Made by a program: the position numbers and the translations under genes | DNA from: an uncultured Oscillospiraceae bacterium | GTDB taxonomy: Bacteria; Bacillota; Clostridia; Oscillospirales; Oscillospiraceae | DNA: 64,000 bases | Reading direction: 5' to 3' | NCBI GenBank assembly: GCA_910585265.1 | Contig: CAJUCA010000001.1 | Span: forward strand, 1 to 64,000 | Notes under the pieces: generated by a model | What the model saw: the letters and a program-made list of their open reading frames with translations, nothing else | Databases searched by the model: none | What the model was told of the DNA's origin: nothing | Shown: positions 59,633 through 64,000 of the stretch, piece after piece | Numbering within the stretch: position 1 is the first letter of the stretch | Layout of the letters: each line of letters opens with the position of its first letter

Positions 59633-62098
59633 TTATTCCATGGGGTCCAGGTCCGCGTAAATCGCCACCCCACGGTTCTGCCTGTCCGACTGGGCACGCC
59701 GGAGCAGATGGGCCACCAGCTGGCGAATGGCCCGTGTGTTTTGTGTGCTCAGCACCAGCCGGTAGCGGTAACGGTCGTTTACCTTGGCCACCGGAGCGGG
59801 GGCAGGCCCCAACAGACGGTAAGGCGTCCCCGCGTAAGGCCCCCGTACCATGGCGGCCCCCAAGCTGTCCCGCAGCCGCAGGCAGGCCTGGAGCACCGCC
59901 GTTTCCTCCAGCCCGGAGGCGCACAGCAGAAACAGGTCGTTACAGGGCGGCAGCTCCCGCACCTCCCGAATGCGGATCTCCTGGCGGTAAAAGGAGTCAT
60001 AGTCCTGCCGCGCCGCGAACCGGATCACGTCGTTGTCCGGGGTGAGGGTCTGGATCACCGCCTGCCCCTCCTTCTCCCCCCGGCCCGCCCGGCCCGCCAC
60101 CTGGGTGAGCAGGGAGAAGGTGCGCTCCGCGGCGTGGATGTCCCCGGTATACAGGCTCTGATCCGCCGACACCGCCCCCACCAGGGTGACGTTTTCAAAG
60201 TCCAGCCCCTTAGCCACCATCTGGGTGCCCAGCAAAATGGGAATCCGCCGCCGCCGGAACCGTTCCAGCAGGGCCTCGTGGCTGTGGGTGACGGACACGG
60301 TGTCCGCGTCCATCCGCAGCACCTCCACGCCGGGGAACAGGCTCCGCAGCTCCTCCTCCACCTTCTGCGTTCCGGCCCCCACAAAGCGGAACAGCCCGCC
60401 GCACTCCGGGCACCGCTCCGGCAGGGGCTGGGAGTGGCCGCAGTAGTGGCACATCAACCTCCGGTTGGCAGAGTGGTAGGTCAGATGGACCGAGCACCGG
60501 GGGCAGGCGGGGATCTCTCCGCACTCGCCGCACACCGCCATCCGGCTGGCCCCCCGGCGGTTGAGGAACAGGATGGCCTGTTCTCCCCGGTCGATGGTCT
60601 CCTCCAGCTTTTGGGCCAGCACTCCGCTAATGGAGCCGCCGTTCCCCTGCCGCAGCTCCTCCTTCATATCCACAATGGTCACCTTGGGCAAGGCCCGCTC
60701 ATTGAACCTGCGGCTCAGCGTATACAGGCGATATTCCCCCTGCCTGGCCCGGTACATGGCGTCCACCGACGGGGTGGCTGAGCCGAGCACCAGCAGTGCG
60801 CCCGCCCGGTGGCAACGATAGCGGGCCACCTCCCTGGCGTGATACCGTGGGTTCTGCTCCGACTTATAGGAGGGCTCCTGCTCCTCGTCCAGGATGATGG
60901 CCCCCAGGTTGGGCAGGGGGGCAAACACCGCGGAACGCGTCCCGACCACCACCCTGGCCTCTCCCCGCCGCACCCGCTTCCATTCGTCGCACCGCTCCCC
61001 GGCGGACAAAGAGCTGTGAAGGATTGCCACTTCACAGCCAAAGTGGGAGACAAAGATCCGCATGAGCTGAGGGGTCAGGGCGATTTCAGGCACCATCACC
61101 AACGCCGTTTTCCCCCGTTCCAGCAGAGTATGGATCAATTTCAGGTAGATCTGGGTCTTGCCGCTTCCGGTGACGCCGTACAGCAACGCCGCGCCCCCGC
61201 CCCCCTCGGCCTGGGCCAGCAGGCCCTCATAGGCCGCCTGCTGTTCCCCGTTCAGCTCTACCGGGACCGCCTGATCGCAGGCGGGCAGCTCCGGACGGCG
61301 GTAGACCTCCCGCTTGGACAGGGTGAGCACCCCCTGCCGCTCCAATGCCCGCAGGGTAGCCATGGACGCCCCTGTGAAATAGCACAGCTCCTTGGCGGAG
61401 GTCTCCCCCGCCGCGCACAGGGCCTCCCCCGCCGCGTATTGCAGCGGAGCACGCTTCCGCTTGGGGGCCAGCAGGGCCAGGGCGTCCCCCGGGTCCATCG
61501 CCAGGGTGGCGACCTGCTCCGTCTTGTCCTTTACCCCCCGGGCGGCGGCGGCCTCCTGGACGATGATCCCCCGCTTCTCCAACGCCCGCAGCGCGGGGCC
61601 TGGGTTGGCGGTCCCAAACGCCACCCGGATTCCGCCCAGCTCCGACCAGCCATCGTTGGCGAGCAGCAGGCCCACCAGCTTCCGGGCGGCCTCGTCCTCC
61701 CCCGCCGCACCGTAGGCCGCCTCCCGGTCGATGCCAGGGGCGATCCGCCAGCAGTCCTTTAGGGAAAACCACAGCCCCGCCGGAAGCATCACCCGCATGG
61801 CGTCATACACGGTGCAGAAGTAGTGCTCCCGCATCCAAAGGGCCAGCTGGACCGCCTCCGGATCCAATACCGGCTCCTCGTCCAGCAGGGCCAGCACGTA
61901 TTTCAGCTTGGCCGTGTCCTCCCGCTCCCCCAGGGCCAGCACAATGCCGTCGCTCACCCGGTTTCCGGTCCCGAAGGGCACCGCCGCCCGCATCCCTGGG
62001 CGCAGGGCGTCCGCCAGCTTGGGCGGGATCAGGTAGTCGTAGGGCTTGTCGATGGCGTAGGCCGCCGACGATACTGCGATTTTTGCGATCCCGGCCAC
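59633..62098 (-). CDS. priA: Primosomal replication helicase PriA
   Basis: An 821-residue replication-restart helicase. N-terminal 3'-DNA-binding domain (AIDKPYDYLIPPKL), Walker A GVTGSGKT, DEEQ box (ILDEEQEPSYK) and the zinc-binding insert (CGECGEIPACPRC, CHYCGHSQPLPERCPECGG). GTG at 62098 is chosen; the longer frame from ATG 62143 starts in the loop of a terminator hairpin. coaBC, which stands between rpoZ and priA in Bacillus, is absent. Confidence 0.93.
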   Translation of the reverse strand: MAGIAKIAVSSAAYAIDKPYDYLIPPKLADALRPGMRAAVPFGTGNRVSDGIVLALGEREDTAKLKYVLALLDEEPVLDPEAVQLALWMREHYFCTVYDAMRVMLPAGLWFSLKDCWRIAPGIDREAAYGAAGEDEAARKLVGLLLANDGWSELGGIRVAFGTANPGPALRALEKRGIIVQEAAAARGVKDKTEQVATLAMDPGDALALLAPKRKRAPLQYAAGEALCAAGETSAKELCYFTGASMATLRALERQGVLTLSKREVYRRPELPACDQAVPVELNGEQQAAYEGLLAQAEGGGGAALLYGVTGSGKTQIYLKLIHTLLERGKTALVMVPEIALTPQLMRIFVSHFGCEVAILHSSLSAGERCDEWKRVRRGEARVVVGTRSAVFAPLPNLGAIILDEEQEPSYKSEQNPRYHAREVARYRCHRAGALLVLGSATPSVDAMYRARQGEYRLYTLSRRFNERALPKVTIVDMKEELRQGNGGSISGVLAQKLEETIDRGEQAILFLNRRGASRMAVCGECGEIPACPRCSVHLTYHSANRRLMCHYCGHSQPLPERCPECGGLFRFVGAGTQKVEEELRSLFPGVEVLRMDADTVSVTHSHEALLERFRRRRIPILLGTQMVAKGLDFENVTLVGAVSADQSLYTGDIHAAERTFSLLTQVAGRAGRGEKEGQAVIQTLTPDNDVIRFAARQDYDSFYRQEIRIREVRELPPCNDLFLLCASGLEETAVLQACLRLRDSLGAAMVRGPYAGTPYRLLGPAPAPVAKVNDRYRYRLVLSTQNTRAIRQLVAHLLRRAQSDRQNRGVAIYADLDPME

Positions 62099-62129
62099 GG
62101 CCTCACCCCGTCCCTCTCCAAAGTCCAAA

Positions 62130-62154
62130 GGGCAAGCAGGCATCCTGCTTGCCC
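62130..62154 (-). terminator. Terminator between rpoZ and priA
   Basis: GGGCAAGCAGG pairs perfectly with CCTGCTTGCCC, loop ATG on the minus strand, followed by TTTGGACTTT. Confidence 0.8.
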
Positions 62155-62161
62155 AGAATTG

Positions 62162-62401
62162 CTACGCCTGCTCCTGCTCCTGCTCCTGTTCCGCCTCCAG
62201 CTCCTGCTCCGCGTCCTCCACCCGGAGCGTGCCGCTGGCCACCTCATGGATGGCCAGGGAGACGGCCTTTTCCTCCAGCGGCTCCCCGGACTGCTCCGCC
62301 TCGCTGGACAGCTTCCTGGCCCGGCTGGCCACCATATTCACCAGCATATAACGGCTGGGCACCTCGTTGAGCAAATCCTTGATTGCGGGATAAAGTAACA
62401 T
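62162..62401 (-). CDS. rpoZ: RNA polymerase omega subunit
   Basis: A 79-residue omega subunit (SRYMLVNMVASRARKL, KAVSLAIHEVASG) that stabilises beta-prime. The C-terminus is an acidic low-complexity tail of Glu-Gln repeats (EAEQEQEQEQA). It lies 11 bases after gmk, the usual order. Confidence 0.93.
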   Translation of the reverse strand: MLLYPAIKDLLNEVPSRYMLVNMVASRARKLSSEAEQSGEPLEEKAVSLAIHEVASGTLRVEDAEQELEAEQEQEQEQA

Positions 62402-62412
62402 GACGCATCCTC

Positions 62413-63024
62413 CTAATAATTGATAATGCTCTCAGCCAAGTGGAGCCGTTTTGCGGTTCGGCACCGCTCCGCCTCCAAAATGGACTGGATCTCCCCGGCG
62501 GCGGTGACCACCGTGTCGTTTACCACCAGATAGTCGTAGTGCACGCTCTCCTGGCACTCCTGCCGGGCCTTTTCCAGACGCCGCTGGATGGTCTCCTCCT
62601 CGTCGGTGTTCCGGCGGTGGAGCCGCCGGGACAGCTCCTCAATAGACGGCGGGATCAGGAAGATCAGCACCGCCTCCGGGCACCGCTCCTTTACCTTGGC
62701 CGCCCCCTGAACCTCGATGTCCAGCAGTACGTCCACCCCCTGATCCAGCTTTTCCCGGATCACCTTCAGCGACGTGCCGTAGTAATTGCCCACATACTCG
62801 GCGTACTCCAGAAGCTCGTCGGCGGCAATCATCCGCTCAAACTCCTCCCGGGAGACGAAGTTGTAGTTCACCCCGTCCGCCTCCCCCGTTCTGGGCTGCC
62901 GGGTGGTGAAGGACACGGAAAAATGGATATCCCGCCGCGCGCTCAGCAGCTCGGCGATCACCGTGCTTTTCCCCACCCCGGATGGCCCGGACAGTACGAT
63001 CAGCTCTCCCCTTCTCCCACTCAT
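62413..63024 (-). CDS. gmk: Guanylate kinase
   Basis: A 203-residue GMP kinase. P-loop SGPSGVGKST, GMP-binding SFTTRQPRTGEADGVNYNFVSREEFE region and the lid Arg residues are intact. Its start overlaps the remA stop by four bases. Confidence 0.97.
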   Translation of the reverse strand: MSGRRGELIVLSGPSGVGKSTVIAELLSARRDIHFSVSFTTRQPRTGEADGVNYNFVSREEFERMIAADELLEYAEYVGNYYGTSLKVIREKLDQGVDVLLDIEVQGAAKVKERCPEAVLIFLIPPSIEELSRRLHRRNTDEEETIQRRLEKARQECQESVHYDYLVVNDTVVTAAGEIQSILEAERCRTAKRLHLAESIINY

Positions 63025-63293
63025 TGCGGTTCCTCCTCCATCCCGTCCTGCTGCTCCGCCCCGTCCCCAAACCGGGCGGACACCTGCCCCGCGGGCAGGG
63101 ACGACCAGATCACGTGCCCGCTGTCCATCACCAGCACCGCCTGGGTCTTGCGGCCAAAGCTGGCGTCGATGAGCATACCCCGCTCCCGCGCCTCCTGCCC
63201 CAGCCGCTTCACCGGGGCGGAGTCCGGGCTGACGATGGCGATCACCCGCTGGGCGGACACCATGTTTCCAAATCCAATATTGACCAGCTTCAT
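63021..63293 (-). CDS. remA: RemA (DUF370) regulator
   Basis: A 90-residue DNA-binding protein: LVNIGFGNMVSAQRVIAIVSPDSAPVKRL, then DASFGRKTQAVLVMDSGHVI. In Bacillus RemA activates biofilm matrix genes. The yicC-remA-gmk order is conserved. The C-terminal ~15 residues are a variable acidic tail. Confidence 0.95.
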   Translation of the reverse strand: MKLVNIGFGNMVSAQRVIAIVSPDSAPVKRLGQEARERGMLIDASFGRKTQAVLVMDSGHVIWSSLPAGQVSARFGDGAEQQDGMEEEPQ

Positions 63294-63297
63294 GCCG

Positions 63298-64000
63298 TCA
63301 CTCCAAATTCTGGACCTGTTCCCGGATCTTCTCGATCTCCGCCTTCATGTCAACCACCCGGCGGGTGATCTCCAGATCGCTGCACTTGGAGCCGATGGTG
63401 TTGGTCTCCCGGTTGAACTCCTGGATCAGGAAGTCCAGCTTCCGGCCCACCCCGCCCCCGGCGGACAAAAGCTCCCGGAGCTGGCCCAAATGGCTGTGCA
63501 GGCGCACCGTCTCCTCGTCCACCGCCACCTTGTCGGCGAAGATAGCCGCCTCCGTGAGCAGACGCCCCTCGTCGATCTGGGTGTTCTGGAGCACCTCCCG
63601 CATTTTGCCCTCCAGCCTGGCCCGGTAATCCGCCACCGTCTGGGGAGAGCGTGCCTCCACCTCTCCCAGCAGCCGCTCCACCGTGTCCGCGCGGCCCAGG
63701 ATATCGGCGGCCAGCCGCTCGCCCTCCACCGCCCGCATGGCGTTGAAGTCCTCGATGGCCAGATCCAGCACCGCCAGCAGGCGTTCCTTCACCAGATCCA
63801 GATCCTCCGCCTGCTTCTCCACCGTCAGCACATCGGGGAACCGGGCCAGATCCGTGGCCCGGAAGTCCTTCTTCACCCGGCCGCTTCCCAGCTCGTGGAG
63901 CTTCCTCAGGGCGTCCAGATAGCCAACCACCAGATCCTCGTTGACGGTAACCACCATATCGCCCCCGCCGGAGTGGTTCAGGGTGACGAACACATCCACC
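63298..64000 (-). CDS. yicC: YicC family protein (partial, 5' end beyond window)
   Basis: The last ~234 codons of a YicC-family protein, a family now linked to endoribonuclease activity. VDVFVTLNH follows the usual N-terminal domain, which lies outside the window. The C-terminal DUF1732 region is complete (GGGVGRKLDFLIQEFNRETNTIGSKCSD). The GTG at 63999 is an internal Val codon, not a start. Confidence 0.93.
   Translation of the reverse strand, partial: VDVFVTLNHSGGGDMVVTVNEDLVVGYLDALRKLHELGSGRVKKDFRATDLARFPDVLTVEKQAEDLDLVKERLLAVLDLAIEDFNAMRAVEGERLAADILGRADTVERLLGEVEARSPQTVADYRARLEGKMREVLQNTQIDEGRLLTEAAIFADKVAVDEETVRLHSHLGQLRELLSAGGGVGRKLDFLIQEFNRETNTIGSKCSDLEITRRVVDMKAEIEKIREQVQNLE

Noticed and set aside
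62099..62143. Upstream ATG start for priA
   Set aside because: The ATG is in the loop of the rpoZ-priA terminator hairpin; GTG at 62098 fits the family start.
1..64000. CRISPR array or tandem repeats
   Set aside because: No regularly spaced direct repeats were seen by eye on either strand; the only repeats are those listed.

Overview
The window is GC-rich chromosomal DNA from a spore-forming member of the Clostridia. The closest fit is the Oscillospiraceae/Flavonifractor-type gut lineage. This is inferred from the housekeeping clusters, the SCIFF peptide with its radical-SAM maturase, the sporulation set (cotJ, spoIIM, an M23/M50 pair like spoIVFA/FB, spoIVA, a SPOCS-LysM coat protein, spoVM) and the frequent GTG/TTG starts next to strong Shine-Dalgarno sequences. 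No rRNA, CRISPR array or complete prophage is present. One tRNA gene (Gly, anticodon CCC) lies at 25272-25345.

Region 1 (1-6.1 kb) is the right part of an integrated mobile element. It holds the last codons of what may be a type III restriction subunit, a DUF6076-like zinc-finger protein, a RepA-like AAA ATPase, a hairpin-rich stretch (candidate oriT), mobC, a relaxase, a small SHOCT-like protein and a large serine recombinase. The element ends inside the spore-coat gene cotJC. Only the first 65 codons of cotJC remain (6089-6283, minus strand), after an intact cotJA-cotJB fusion. The recombinase frame itself runs across the junction. This is the arrangement expected of an intervening element that could be excised during sporulation, like skin in sigK, and it is the most interesting feature of the window.

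Region 2 (6.8-12.1 kb) carries the SCIFF peptide and its maturase, separated by a terminator, then spoIIM, xerD and the M23/M50 pair. Region 3 (12.1-29.4 kb) is core: rplS-rbgA-rnhB-yraN, an M19 dipeptidase, thrC, tig-clpP-clpX-lon-ysxC, tRNA-Gly, ruvC-ruvA-(P-loop kinase)-ruvB, a SigH-like sigma factor and a zinc-ribbon protein. Region 4 (29.4-36.9 kb) is central metabolism: purB, then pfkA converging with a PPi-dependent pfp, then fba. An amidase-domain protein, an MBL-fold hydrolase and a tyrosine recombinase follow.

Region 5 (36.9-48.8 kb) holds a 161-bp MITE-like palindrome with a TTA target duplication, a tiny Cys-rich protein, radA, cwlD, a TrmK-Nif3 fusion, an aminotransferase, a divergent coaX with an HD protein, a leuC-leuD-(unknown)-leuB operon facing a Crp/Fnr regulator, and a frameshifted GNAT gene. 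Region 6 (48.8-64 kb, minus strand) is one long conserved run, listed in transcription order: yicC-remA-gmk-rpoZ-priA-def-fmt-rsmB-rlmN-prpC-prkC-rsgA, then the sporulation genes spoVM, the SPOCS-LysM gene and spoIVA. The last two have good sigma-E-like promoters. In Bacillus subtilis the same cluster also contains coaBC, rpe and thiN, which are absent here.
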